A program made the translations under genes and the position numbers. Positions 8,501-16,115 of a stretch of 64,000 nt of DNA are shown one piece after another. The stretch is from Magnetococcales bacterium HCHbin5 (GTDB taxonomy: Bacteria; Pseudomonadota; Magnetococcia; Magnetococcales; Magnetaquicoccaceae): NCBI GenBank assembly GCA_002753505.1, contig PEAG01000008.1:1-64000 (forward strand). The letters run 5' to 3'. Within the stretch, counting starts at the first letter, position 1; every line of letters starts with the position of its first letter. The notes below the pieces were generated by a model. It made no database searches. It saw nothing but the letters and a program-made list of their open reading frames with translations, and was not told the DNA's origin.

Positions 8501-8642
8501 GGTCGGATCGGAGTCCCGGCAGCCGTTGGGTTTGGCGGTGGTGGGTGGGCTGCTGCTGTCGCAATTTCTCACCCTCTATTTGACGCCGGTCATCTACCTG
8601 TACCTGGAAAAGTGGCGCGGTTCCGACGCCAGGGGTGACTGA
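5541..8642 (+). CDS. RND family multidrug-type efflux transporter
   Basis: A 1033-residue proton-driven inner-membrane pump of the hydrophobe/amphiphile efflux family (AcrB/MdtB type). It has TM1 at 12-30, a large periplasmic loop, the TM4 motif GFVVDDAIVMLENI with its Asp pair near residues 401-402, and a second periplasmic loop. The TM10 lysine motif VGIVKKNAIMMIDFA lies near 925-940. These are the proton-relay residues of active RND pumps. N-terminal LCIRRPVMTILIML is typical. It is translationally coupled to its adaptor. No regulator or outer-membrane channel gene flanks it, so it probably recruits a TolC-like protein encoded elsewhere. The substrate cannot be read from sequence. Confidence 0.93.
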   Translation: MNLPELCIRRPVMTILIMLGLFFFGAVAYRDLPMSELPNVDFPTLQVSANFAGASPETMATAVATPLESQFSGIAGLDSMTSVSAQGSTRITLQFLLDRDIDAAAQDVQSAIAAAMRSLPPEMNSPPSFRKTNPADLPIFYVALYSLTLPLSTVNEFAETQLGQRLSTIPGVAQVQVFGSQKFAVRIQANPDKLAAMGLTLTDLQKAVQQANVNQPTGALDGPVRAFPIEADGKLENAAAYQPVAIGYRNGSPIRLREVAEVLDGVENDKVAGWYRNHRGIVLAIRRQPGSNVVATVDAIRAVLPVFMSSLPPSIQMEVLYDRTVSIRASVAEVQFTLILAAVLVVLVIFLFLRNLPATLVPGLAMLLSVVGTFAAMKGMGFSLNNLSLLALTLSVGFVVDDAIVMLENITRHLEQGEGAWEAALKGSREIGFTILSMTLSLVAVFIPLLFMGGIMGRLLHEFAVTICVAILVSGFVSLTLTPMLCSRILRPQPVASATAGSELRPGSLLFARLERGFAVLLAGYQRSLFFALGHRRWVLASLLLTLLGTLLLYTVLPRDFIPTGDTGQIIIFTEGPQDASFAAMVAYQQEVAAIVEQEPAMQSYMSFVGPGGPKSTSNSGRLFIRLKPPGERAESADTIMRGLRKKLMAVTGIKSFLQIPPPIRIGGQLTSAQYQYALQHSDLEELYSWTDRWVEQLKKQPGVQDVTSNLTLDNPTLMVRIDRDKCTALGVSVAQVEETLGAAFGAKQISTIYAAANQYAVILEVGREFQNNPEDIDRLYVRGSGATLIPLSTLVKIEQRQTALTINHLGQMPSATLSFNLAPGYALSHAVSFIQQAHEALQPPIGLVGSLQGAAQAFQSSWQGMGQLLLIALVVVYIVLGVLYESFRHPLTILSGLPSAGVGALLTLWIFKVDLSFYAFVGVIMLVGIVKKNAIMMIDFALDLQREQGASAEVAIVQACIVRFRPIMMTTMAALMGTLPIAIGTGVGSESRQPLGLAVVGGLLLSQFLTLYLTPVIYLYLEKWRGSDARGD

Positions 8643-8668
8643 CGCATCGCTGTGTACAAGGGAGCGGA

Positions 8669-10270
8669 TCAGGAGCCGTTTCTGCGCGGCCGACCCCGAT
8701 AATATCGCCGTGGGGGGGGCGGTTTGGCGGCTGGCGGTTTGGGGGGGGCGGTTTGGCGCAGCAGCTTGCTGATGTCGCGGTTGATCTCTTTGCGGCGGTG
8801 TTCTGCCAGGGTCAATTCGGGGAATTGGTCGGGAAAGCGAAAATGGAGCCAGCAATACAGGTCCACCACCCGGGTGGCGGTTTCCAGCAGATCCAGCGAG
8901 ATGGGCAGATGGGTGTCAAAAGGGGGCACCACCTCTTCCAGCAACAGGACATGATTCTGGGCGACGGTTCGCACCATGCGTTCAAAGGCCAGGACTGCGG
9001 CCAGGGCCCGCAACGGGACCGGGGCGTTGGCGAGGGCGAAGCGTATCTCCATCTCCAGGACGGGATAGCGATCGGTGATCTGGGCCAGAAAAATCTGGTC
9101 TTCCAGGGCGGTGACCTCATAGACGGCGGGATCGGGCTTGACGGCGCGGGCAAACAGGGTCAGCAGTCGGGCGAGCGAGCGTTTTTTCCCCCCTTCCAGT
9201 TGGGAGAGTGCCAACAGGTGGTCCAGATTGGGGGCCAGATGGGCCCGCTGGATTGAGCTGGGCGGGGTCTGCAGGGCGGCAACAATATGGTCATCGGGAA
9301 TGCGGAAGGTGCCGACGAAGCCAATCTCATTCTTGCCATAGCGGCCTGCGCGGCCAGCAATCTGCCGCACCTCCATGGGGGTCAGGGGGTGCTTGCGACG
9401 GTTGATAAATTTATGGTCCTGGGCAAAGAGGAGGGTGCGGATTGGCAGGTTCAACCCCATGCCGATGGCATCGGTGGCCACCAGATAGGGGGCCTCCCCG
9501 GAGGCGAAAAGTTCGGCCTGTTGCCGTCGCACTTCGGGTGGCAGTGCGCCGTAGAGGACTGCCACGCGGGCGTTGGTGCGCTGTTCCACCGCCTCTTTCA
9601 GTCCCAGGACGGCGGCGCGGGAGAAGGCGACCAGGGCGGTGCCCGGTTCCAGGGCGTGAAAGCGGGTGATCGGCTCTGGCAGCGGTTGCAGGGGTGCGAG
9701 CCGTTCCAGGTTGATCACCTCAAAGGGTTCGTCGGTCAGGCGCAACAATTTTTCAATGGCGGGTCGTGATTCCGGGGCACCGATGATGCAGACCCGTTCG
9801 GCGCGCACGCCCAGGATGGCCTGGGTCCAGGCCCAGCCCCGGTCCGCATCGCCCAGCATTTGGGCCTCGTCGATGACGCAGACCTCTTGCCGCAGGTGGG
9901 TGGAGAGCATTTCGATGGTGCGGGCACTGTGCGATGCGCCATCCACTTCGATCCGTTCTTCTCCGGTAATCATATGGCATGGGACGCCCCAGGCGTTCAG
10001 GGTATCGGCCACCTCCAACGCCAGCAGGCGCAGGGGGGCCAGGTAGCTGCCGGAGCGGGCATCTGCCAATATTTTCAGGGCCTGGAAGGTTTTGCCGGAG
10101 TTGGTCGGTCCCAGGAACAGGGTAAAATGGCGGCGGCGTTCACGGGCCGGGAAGAGGGTATGAAACTCCAGGATGCGGGTGGCATCGGCCAACTTTTTTT
10201 GCAGCCGTGTTGACCGGTGCGGGGCCGTTTGCCGATGGCCTGTGCGATGAGACGATGGGTCGAAGAGCAT
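8669..10270 (-). CDS. Suv3-like DExH-box RNA helicase
   Basis: Resembles the bacterial homologues of the mitochondrial degradosome helicase Suv3, an ATP-dependent RNA (or RNA/DNA) unwinding enzyme. Walker A GPTNSGKT is at residues 54-61, the DEAQ box at 134-137 and motif VI QIAGRAGR at 303-310. A helical C-terminal region follows, and the tail is rich in Pro, Lys and Arg (PPPPRRYYRGRPRR), which could contact nucleic acid. The ATG at 10270 is used here; a TTG at 10294 would add eight residues, and neither has a clear ribosome site. It converges on the RND pump gene with only 26 bases between the two stops. Such helicases are common in Alphaproteobacteria and patchy elsewhere; the cellular role is unproven. 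Confidence 0.88.
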   Translation of the reverse strand: MLFDPSSHRTGHRQTAPHRSTRLQKKLADATRILEFHTLFPARERRRHFTLFLGPTNSGKTFQALKILADARSGSYLAPLRLLALEVADTLNAWGVPCHMITGEERIEVDGASHSARTIEMLSTHLRQEVCVIDEAQMLGDADRGWAWTQAILGVRAERVCIIGAPESRPAIEKLLRLTDEPFEVINLERLAPLQPLPEPITRFHALEPGTALVAFSRAAVLGLKEAVEQRTNARVAVLYGALPPEVRRQQAELFASGEAPYLVATDAIGMGLNLPIRTLLFAQDHKFINRRKHPLTPMEVRQIAGRAGRYGKNEIGFVGTFRIPDDHIVAALQTPPSSIQRAHLAPNLDHLLALSQLEGGKKRSLARLLTLFARAVKPDPAVYEVTALEDQIFLAQITDRYPVLEMEIRFALANAPVPLRALAAVLAFERMVRTVAQNHVLLLEEVVPPFDTHLPISLDLLETATRVVDLYCWLHFRFPDQFPELTLAEHRRKEINRDISKLLRQTAPPKPPAAKPPPPRRYYRGRPRRNGS

Positions 10271-10431
10271 GGTGTGGCGCGTGCCTGCGTTCAATAGGTG
10301 ATGTGTCCGCGAACCGATCAGGATGGAACGGTGAACAATACCCTGTTATCCTTGCTTTGTCATGGGATCAATCATGCCCGTGCCGGGATCTGTCGTGCAG
10401 CCGCTCTCCTTTAATCGGTTTGGAGCAGATG

Positions 10432-11346
10432 ATGCGTATTGGAATTGATTTGGGTGGCAGCAAAATTGAGGCGGTGTTGCTGGACAGCCAGGGCCAGATA
10501 TGCCATCGTCTCCGGGTGCCTACCCCCCAGGGCCGCTATGAGGAGACCATCCAAAGCATCGTTTACCTGGTCAAGACGATGGAGTCGCATCCAACGGTTG
10601 CCCGGCCCGGGGTATCGGTGGGGGTGGGTATTCCGGGTGCCCTCTCCACCCGGACCGGCCTGGTCAAAAATGCCAATTCGGTCTGCCTGATTGGCCATGA
10701 TCTGAGGGGGGATTTGTCCCGTGCCCTGGCCAGACCGGTGCGTCTGGCCAATGATGCGGACTGTTTTACCCTTTCCGAGGCGACCGATGGGGCGGCCGCA
10801 GGGGAGAGAGTGGTGTTCGGGGTCATTCTGGGTACCGGCGTCGGCGGCGGTATTGCGGCGGCAGGGCAACTGCTGCAGGGAGCCAACGCCATCACCGGCG
10901 AGTGGGGTCATAACCCTCTGCCGTGGCCGACCGCGACCGAATGGCCGGGTACCCCCTGTTACTGCGGCCGGTTGGGCTGTATCGAAACCTTTCTGTCCGG
11001 TCCCGCTCTGAGTCGGCAGGATTTTTTGCTGAGCGGTCAGCAACGGAGTGCCGCCGAAATTGTCGCCGCCGCCGCCCGGGGAGAGACGACAGCCGAACAG
11101 TCACTGGCCTGCTACGAGGATCGCCTGGCCCGGGGGTTGGCCAGTGTGATCAATCTGCTGGATCCGGATGTGGTGGTATTGGGGGGGGGACTGGCCAACG
11201 TGGAGCGGTTGTATATCAACGTTCCCGCCCTGTGGGGACGCTACGTTTTTTCCGATTGGGTGGCAACCCGATTGGTAAAGGCACAACATGGAGATTCCAG
11301 CGGGGTGCGGGGTGCCGCATGGCTCTGGCCGGAACAATCCTCTTGA
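10432..11346 (+). CDS. ROK family sugar kinase
   Basis: A cytosolic ATP-dependent sugar kinase of the ROK family (glucokinase, fructokinase, N-acetylhexosamine kinase). The N-terminal phosphate-binding loop is IDLGGSKIEAVLLD at residues 4-17. GVGIPGALS is near 64 and GTGVGGGIAAAG near 138. The zinc motif CxCGxxGCxE appears as CYCGRLGCIE near 177-186. The sugar cannot be settled by eye. GGAG lies upstream of the ATG at 10432 (another ATG is at 10429); longer frames back to 10207 overlap the divergent helicase gene and lack family sequence. An MBL hydrolase gene follows 20 bases downstream and is probably co-transcribed. Confidence 0.9.
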   Translation: MRIGIDLGGSKIEAVLLDSQGQICHRLRVPTPQGRYEETIQSIVYLVKTMESHPTVARPGVSVGVGIPGALSTRTGLVKNANSVCLIGHDLRGDLSRALARPVRLANDADCFTLSEATDGAAAGERVVFGVILGTGVGGGIAAAGQLLQGANAITGEWGHNPLPWPTATEWPGTPCYCGRLGCIETFLSGPALSRQDFLLSGQQRSAAEIVAAAARGETTAEQSLACYEDRLARGLASVINLLDPDVVVLGGGLANVERLYINVPALWGRYVFSDWVATRLVKAQHGDSSGVRGAAWLWPEQSS

Positions 11347-11366
11347 TCACGATTAGGGAGAACAGC

Positions 11367-12116
11367 ATGCACGGGACAATTCTTGGCAGTGGTACGGGTA
11401 TCCCTTTACTGAATCGGCAGGCTCCAGGCTATCTGTTGGAGGTGGCTGGCGGCCGCTGGCTGGTGGATTGTGGCAGTGGCACACTCTTGCAACTGGAACG
11501 GCTGCAAAAAAGCTTTCTGGAGCTGGACGGGGCATTCATTACCCATACCCATGTGGACCATATTGGTGATTTGATGTCGTTGATTCATGCCTTTCGCATC
11601 CTGGGCCGGGAACGGCAAAGCCCCTTCCATCTGTTCGGACCGGCCGGCTTTGCGGATTTTTTTGCACGCACCGTGGTACCGGTGGTCGAGCCGCCCGACA
11701 GCTTTCCCTTCCACGTGGCAGAAATTCCCCCCACCCTCTCCCTGGCCGGCATGACCGTTCGTACCCAGCCAACCATCCATTCAGACCGGATAGCCAGCGT
11801 GGCCTATCGCTTTGAACAGGGGGGAAAAAGCATCGTTTTTTCCGGCGATTGTGACTATGATCCCCGTCTGGTCCCCTTTGCCCGGCAGGCCGACCTGCTG
11901 CTGCTGGACTGCTCCACCCTGGATGCCAACAAGGTAAAGGGCCATCTTTCAGCCGGATTGGCGGGGTTTATCGCGGCCCAGGCTGAGGTGCGTCGCCTGA
12001 TCCCCACCCATTTCTACCCGATCGAAGCCGCCGACAGCCGACGGTTGGAAGAGTGCCGCATCCACTTTACCGGTCCCATCGAACTGGCCGAGGATCTGAT
12101 GCCCTTTCAGGTTTGA
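11367..12116 (+). CDS. MBL-fold metal-dependent hydrolase (RNase Z-like)
   Basis: A 249-residue metallo-beta-lactamase fold enzyme. The metal motif THTHVDHIGD gives His60, His62, Asp64 and His65. SGDCDYD near residue 160, the later LLDCS region and a final PTHFYPIE histidine supply the other ligands. The opening MHGTILGSGTGIPLLNRQAPGYLLEV is like RNase Z and related phosphodiesterases. It lacks an obvious RNase Z exosite arm, so the substrate is uncertain. TAGGGAG at 11354-11360 is the ribosome site. The frame extends upstream to 10923 inside the ROK gene but that part is not credible. Confidence 0.85.
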   Translation: MHGTILGSGTGIPLLNRQAPGYLLEVAGGRWLVDCGSGTLLQLERLQKSFLELDGAFITHTHVDHIGDLMSLIHAFRILGRERQSPFHLFGPAGFADFFARTVVPVVEPPDSFPFHVAEIPPTLSLAGMTVRTQPTIHSDRIASVAYRFEQGGKSIVFSGDCDYDPRLVPFARQADLLLLDCSTLDANKVKGHLSAGLAGFIAAQAEVRRLIPTHFYPIEAADSRRLEECRIHFTGPIELAEDLMPFQV

Positions 12117-12134
12117 AACGGCGACAGAAGGCGG

Positions 12135-12434
12135 TTACTCGGGAAACACCTTTTTGAAAGGTTTGATGGTCACCTGCGCATAAACGCCGGCCGCCACATA
12201 GGGGTCGGCGTTGGCCCAGTGTTGGCAGGCCTCCAGGGAGTCAAAATCGGCGACAATCAAGCTGCCGCTGAAGGTGGTGGGTGCGGTGTTCTCCTGCAAG
12301 ACGGGAAAAGGACCGGCCAGCAACAGCCGCCCCTCGCTGTTCAGGGTCTCCAGCCGTTGCAGGTGTGCGGGTCGCACGGCAAGGCGCAGGGGGAGACTGT
12401 CTGCCACGTCCTCGCCTATGATGGCAAAATACAT
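12135..12434 (-). CDS. YciI-like protein
   Basis: A 99-residue YciI-family protein (dimeric alpha-beta barrel, ferredoxin-like). The start MYFAIIGEDVADSLPLR and the end region with ADFDSLEACQHWANADPY, followed by Val-Tyr-Ala and IKPFKKV, match the family. A conserved His (RPAHLQRL) lies near residue 24. Family members have been linked to small-molecule dehalogenation-like chemistry, but the function of most is unknown. It is convergent with the MBL gene (18 bases apart) and is transcribed in the same direction as the next upstream gene, 23 bases away, so the two may share an mRNA. Confidence 0.85.
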   Translation of the reverse strand: MYFAIIGEDVADSLPLRLAVRPAHLQRLETLNSEGRLLLAGPFPVLQENTAPTTFSGSLIVADFDSLEACQHWANADPYVAAGVYAQVTIKPFKKVFPE

Positions 12435-12457
12435 AATAAAAACACCTTTTTTAGCCG

Positions 12458-12913
12458 TTACATCCGAACGCGCAGCCGCTCAGTGGTTTTGTTGAGACGT
12501 TCGATCAGTTTTTCAATGATCTGGTCTTTGATCTTTTCGCGAATATCCGCACTGAGTCGCTTCATCAAATCCTGGTCGACCTGCAGGGCCACGACGGCAT
12601 CGTCAACGGCCAACACCGAGGTGTTGCGGGGTTCATTGGTCAGGAAGGCCATTTCGCCAAAAAATTCCCCCATGCCCAGGTTGATGATGGTGGCTCCTTG
12701 CTTGACCACGCTGACTGTGCCGGCCAGAATGATGAAAAAGGAGGTATCGGTGTCTCCTTCCTTGATAATTTTTGCACCCGCTCGATAGGATTTAAAGGCG
12801 GTGTCGTTGCCGGCAACCCTCTTTTTTTCATAGGAGGAAAATGCCTTGAAAAATGGGATTTTATCAATCATTTCAAGGAGTTTTTCCGGTGCCATGCCAG
12901 TGGCTTGTGCCAT
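12458..12913 (-). CDS. Cyclic-nucleotide-binding domain protein
   Basis: A 151-residue protein that is mostly one cAMP/cGMP-binding (CNB) domain at about residues 20-120. AGAKIIKEGDTDTSFFIILAG and the phosphate-binding cassette-like MGEFFGEMAFLTNEPRNTSV show this. The cassette Arg after NEP is present. A charged, amphipathic helix of about 30 residues follows (KIKDQIIEKLIERLNK). No DNA-binding helix-turn-helix is present, so it is not a CRP-type regulator; it may be a stand-alone nucleotide or lipid-associated sensor. The ATG at 12913 has AAGGAA seven bases upstream and is preferred to an upstream start at 12934. It is divergent from prfB. Confidence 0.85.
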   Translation of the reverse strand: MAQATGMAPEKLLEMIDKIPFFKAFSSYEKKRVAGNDTAFKSYRAGAKIIKEGDTDTSFFIILAGTVSVVKQGATIINLGMGEFFGEMAFLTNEPRNTSVLAVDDAVVALQVDQDLMKRLSADIREKIKDQIIEKLIERLNKTTERLRVRM

Positions 12914-12990
12914 GTGTTGATTCCTTCGGTTCAAGGGTAATTATCGCATCAACGGGCTGTGGGGGCCGCAGGTTGACCCGCGGAGAGCCA

Positions 12991-13019
12991 GTGACTCGAT
13001 CAGACAGGAGTGTTATAAT
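12991..13019 (+). promoter_or_regulatory. Sigma-70 type promoter for prfB (extended -10)
   Basis: GTGACT at 12991-12996 and TATAAT at 13014-13019 are separated by 17 bases. The -10 is preceded by TGT, giving an extended -10. It lies about 40 bases before the prfB start in the divergent gap, which fits a promoter for that gene. Confidence 0.65.
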
Positions 13020-13056
13020 TACCTCAAATGGGTACACATATTCAAGCGAATCGGTG

Positions 13057-14164
13057 ATGGGAATGGATGAAAATACACAAAAAATTTTTTCTGCGATCCA
13101 GGAGAAGCTGACTCTCCTGAGGGGGCATCTTTGACTACGACCAGGGCAAGAGTCGTTTACTGGAGGTGACTGCGCTGAGTGAAGACCCCGTATTGTGGAC
13201 CAAGCCGGTGGAGGCCAAACGGTTGATGCGGGAAAAGCGTGAGTTGGAAAAGACCATTGGGGAGTGGGAGTCCCTGGGGCGTGAGTTGCAAGAGGGGCGC
13301 GATCTTTACCAAATGGCGGAGGAGGAGGGGGATGCGGCGGTAACCGAGGAGATCGCCCAGCAGGCGACTGTGCTGTTGCAGCGGGTGGATGCCCTGGAGT
13401 TGCAGCGCATGTTGTCTGGTGAGGCGGACATCAACAACGCCTTCCTGGAGATTCATCCGGGGGCAGGGGGTACGGAGTCCCAGGATTGGGCGGAAATGTT
13501 GTTGCGCATGTACTCCCGTTGGTGTGATGCCCATGGCTACAAGGCGGAGATCACCGACTATCAGCCGGGAGATGAGGCGGGGTGCAAATCGGTCAGTCTG
13601 CGTATTGAGGGGGAGTTTGCCTACGGTTATCTCAAGACGGAGGGGGGGGTTCATCGGTTGGTGCGCATCAGTCCATTTGACTCTGCGGCCCGTCGTCACA
13701 CCTCCTTTGCCTCTGTCTATGTCTATCCGGAGGTGGATGAGACCATCCAGGTGGAGATCGAAGAGAAAGATTTGCGCATTGACACCTTTCGGGCTTCGGG
13801 GGCGGGTGGACAGCATGTCAACAAGACCAGTTCTGCCATTCGTATCACCCATTTTCCCACCGGCATTGTGGTACAGTGTCAAAGTGGCCGCTCGCAGCAT
13901 CGCAACAAGGATGAGGCGATGAATATGCTGAAATCCCGTCTGTTCCAGTTGGAGTTGGACAAGCGGGCCGAGGAGAGTCAGGCGGTCAATGATGCCAAGT
14001 CGGATATTGGTTGGGGGCATCAAATCCGCTCTTACGTGTTGCATCCCTATCGGATGGTCAAGGATCTGCGCACGGGGGTGGAAAAGGGCAATGCGGATGC
14101 GGTGTTGGATGGGGATTTGGATGATTTTTTGCGTGCCGCACTGGCCCGGCGCATTGTCGGGTAG
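13057..14164 (+). CDS. prfB: Peptide chain release factor 2 (with programmed +1 frameshift)
   Basis: Releases nascent peptides at UGA and UAA codons. The gene is read as 13057-13131, then a +1 shift skipping base 13132, then 13133-14164, giving 368 residues, close to the E. coli length. The stop-codon recognition tripeptide SPF lies at about residues 205-207 and the catalytic GGQ is in GAGGQHVNKTSSA near 249, both at the family's usual positions. The first open frame ends at an in-frame TGA after 25 codons, so low RF2 activity raises its own synthesis. The ATG at 13057 was chosen; ATG 13063 is a close alternative. A frame starting at 13166 lacks the N terminus and is a by-product of ignoring the shift. 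Confidence 0.95.
13120..13135 (+). promoter_or_regulatory. prfB programmed +1 frameshift site
   Basis: AGGGGG at 13120-13125, a three-base spacer, then CTTTGAC at 13129-13135. The internal Shine-Dalgarno-like stretch sits at the same distance from the CTT-TGA slip codon as in the classic E. coli site. Reading shifts at CTT so that GAC is decoded next. Confidence 0.95.
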
Positions 14165-14184
14165 TGGTTTGGCACTCCTTTTTT

Positions 14185-14226
14185 CAAACGGTTGCAGAGG
14201 GTTCCCCAACCCCCTGCAACCGTTTG
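14185..14226. terminator. Long hairpin between prfB and dctM
   Basis: CAAACGGTTGCAG at 14185-14197 pairs perfectly with CTGCAACCGTTTG at 14214-14226. The interior GGGTT/AACCC extends the stem. It lies between two converging genes, so it could stop transcripts from both sides. A T-run precedes rather than follows it on the plus strand, so it is not a textbook terminator. The same sequence core recurs in the hairpin at 44933. Confidence 0.6.
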
Positions 14227-14239
14227 CAAGCCTGCTGGT

Positions 14240-15526
14240 CTACGGCATCATGCCCAGCATTCGGGGCAGCCACAGCGTCAGCGGAGGCCAGTAGGTGACC
14301 AGGGTCAGAAACAGCAGCATGGTGGCCATCCAGGGCAGGGATGCCAGGGTGACATCGGTCAACCCCCGTTCCGTCAGACCACTCATGACATAAAGGTTTA
14401 AACCCACAGGGGGCGTTACCATGCCCACCTCCATGTTGACCGTGATCAAAATACCAAAATGGATGGGATCAATACCCAACCGGGTCGCAATGGGGAACAG
14501 GATGGGGGCCATGATGAGAACGATGGAAGAGGGCTCCATGAAATCCCCGGCCAACAATAAAATCAGATTGACAATCAATAAAAAGCTGACCGCGTTCAAC
14601 CCCTGCTGCAACATCCACAAGGCCATCTGCTGGGGAATATTTTCATGGGTGAGCAAAAAGGAAAACAGCATGGCGTTGGTGATAATGTACAGCAGCATGG
14701 CACTCATGTTGGCCGAAGCCAACAGCACCTGGGGCACCTTGCGCAGCGGCAGATCCCGATAGATGACAACGGCAACCACAAACGCATACACCGCACTCAC
14801 CGCAGCCGCTTCGGTGGGGGTGAACGCGCCGGAATAGATGCCGCCCAGCACCAGAAAAATGAGCGAAAGCCCCCAGATGGATTGCTGAAAAGCGGTCCGG
14901 ATCTCCCGCAGGCTGGCTTTCGGTTGACAGGGATAGTTGTTTTTCTTGGCCTGATACCAAGTGGTCAAAGCCAACATGAACGCCAGCACCACCCCCGGCA
15001 CAATACCGGCCATGAAAAGGGTGCCCACCGAGCTGTTGGTGGAGACCGCATACATGACCAGTACAATCGAAGGGGGAATCAGAATGCCCAAAGCTCCCGC
15101 CGTGGCGATGGTACCGGCACCAAACTGCCAGGGAAAACCGGCTTTTGACATGGCCGGCAGCAGGATGGTGCCAATGGCCACCACCGTGGCCGGGGAAGAG
15201 CCGGAGATGGCGGCAAACAGCGCGCAGGCGATGACGCTGGCAATACCCAGGCCGCCATGAAAATGGCCGACCAGGGCGGTGGCCAGACGGATCAACCGTT
15301 GGGCCACTCCCCCATGGGTCAGGAAATTGCCTGCCAGGATAAAAAAGGGAATCGCCATGATTTCAAATTTTTCGATCCCTGTGAACAGTTTCATGGCCAC
15401 CGCTTCCAGGGGCACATGGGTCAGGGCGAACAAAAAAACCAATACCGTCATGCCCAGGGCGATTGAAATGGGCATGCCGGTCAACAGCAGCAGAGTCAAC
15501 AGGGCAAAAATAACCACCCCACTCAT
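14240..15526 (-). CDS. dctM: TRAP transporter large permease subunit
   Basis: The 12-TM ion-coupled subunit of a tripartite ATP-independent periplasmic transporter. Very hydrophobic throughout, 428 residues. It has typical DctM segments such as AIPFFILAGNFLTHGGVAQRL near residues 57-77, SGSSPATVVAIG and, near the C terminus, TPPVGLNLYVMSGL. It overlaps dctQ by four bases and is the last gene of dctP-dctQ-dctM. The substrate is set by DctP and cannot be read directly; organic acids are the usual cargo of this family. Confidence 0.93.
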   Translation of the reverse strand: MSGVVIFALLTLLLLTGMPISIALGMTVLVFLFALTHVPLEAVAMKLFTGIEKFEIMAIPFFILAGNFLTHGGVAQRLIRLATALVGHFHGGLGIASVIACALFAAISGSSPATVVAIGTILLPAMSKAGFPWQFGAGTIATAGALGILIPPSIVLVMYAVSTNSSVGTLFMAGIVPGVVLAFMLALTTWYQAKKNNYPCQPKASLREIRTAFQQSIWGLSLIFLVLGGIYSGAFTPTEAAAVSAVYAFVVAVVIYRDLPLRKVPQVLLASANMSAMLLYIITNAMLFSFLLTHENIPQQMALWMLQQGLNAVSFLLIVNLILLLAGDFMEPSSIVLIMAPILFPIATRLGIDPIHFGILITVNMEVGMVTPPVGLNLYVMSGLTERGLTDVTLASLPWMATMLLFLTLVTYWPPLTLWLPRMLGMMP

Positions 15527-16104
15527 TGGGGGGATTCCTGCGGGTTCGCGCCATCCGGGGTAGGCAACTGCATGGGTTTGCTGGCCACCGCCAACGGATC
15601 ATAATGAGGCAGGCGGCCCGTCTGCCAAAAGGTGTGTCCCACCTGGAAAAATCGGAAACTCATCAGATAGGAGCCCAGAGGAATGCATAGATAGACGATC
15701 CACATGGGCATTTCCAGATCGGCAGAGGTTTGTTGGGTGTGACCGATTTTCCAGACCATATAGGCTCCCAACGAGCCGACGACCGCCGTGAACACAATAC
15801 CACAACCCAGACCCAGTAAAATGATTTGACGCTGATAGGAAGGGGCCAGCTTGCGAACCAGCAGGTCCACCCCTACATGGATGCCGGTACGGACCCCGTA
15901 GGCGGCACCAAATTTGGCCATCCAGACAAACAGGAAAATGCACAGCTCCTGTGCCCAGGAGCTGTCCAGCCGGGAGAGGTAGGGGTAGAGGAGTGGTACG
16001 CCCGAGGCATAGCGATGCAAAACCGCCAGAAAAATAATCAGCGTGGCAGCCCCCATCAACAGGGTGATCAACCACTCCTCCAGGTGATCCAGCCCTTTAA
16101 GCAT
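15523..16104 (-). CDS. dctQ: TRAP transporter small permease subunit
   Basis: A 193-residue, four-TM protein that pairs with DctM. The start MLKGLDHLEEWLITLLMGAA is typical of DctQ. QELCIFLFVWMAKFGAAYGVR near the middle is the family's most recognisable stretch. A longer frame to 16224 would overlap dctP and is not credible. It begins 11 bases after the dctP stop and overlaps dctM, as expected for one operon. Confidence 0.9.
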   Translation of the reverse strand: MLKGLDHLEEWLITLLMGAATLIIFLAVLHRYASGVPLLYPYLSRLDSSWAQELCIFLFVWMAKFGAAYGVRTGIHVGVDLLVRKLAPSYQRQIILLGLGCGIVFTAVVGSLGAYMVWKIGHTQQTSADLEMPMWIVYLCIPLGSYLMSFRFFQVGHTFWQTGRLPHYDPLAVASKPMQLPTPDGANPQESPQ

Positions 16105-16115
16105 GGGTGTGCCGT

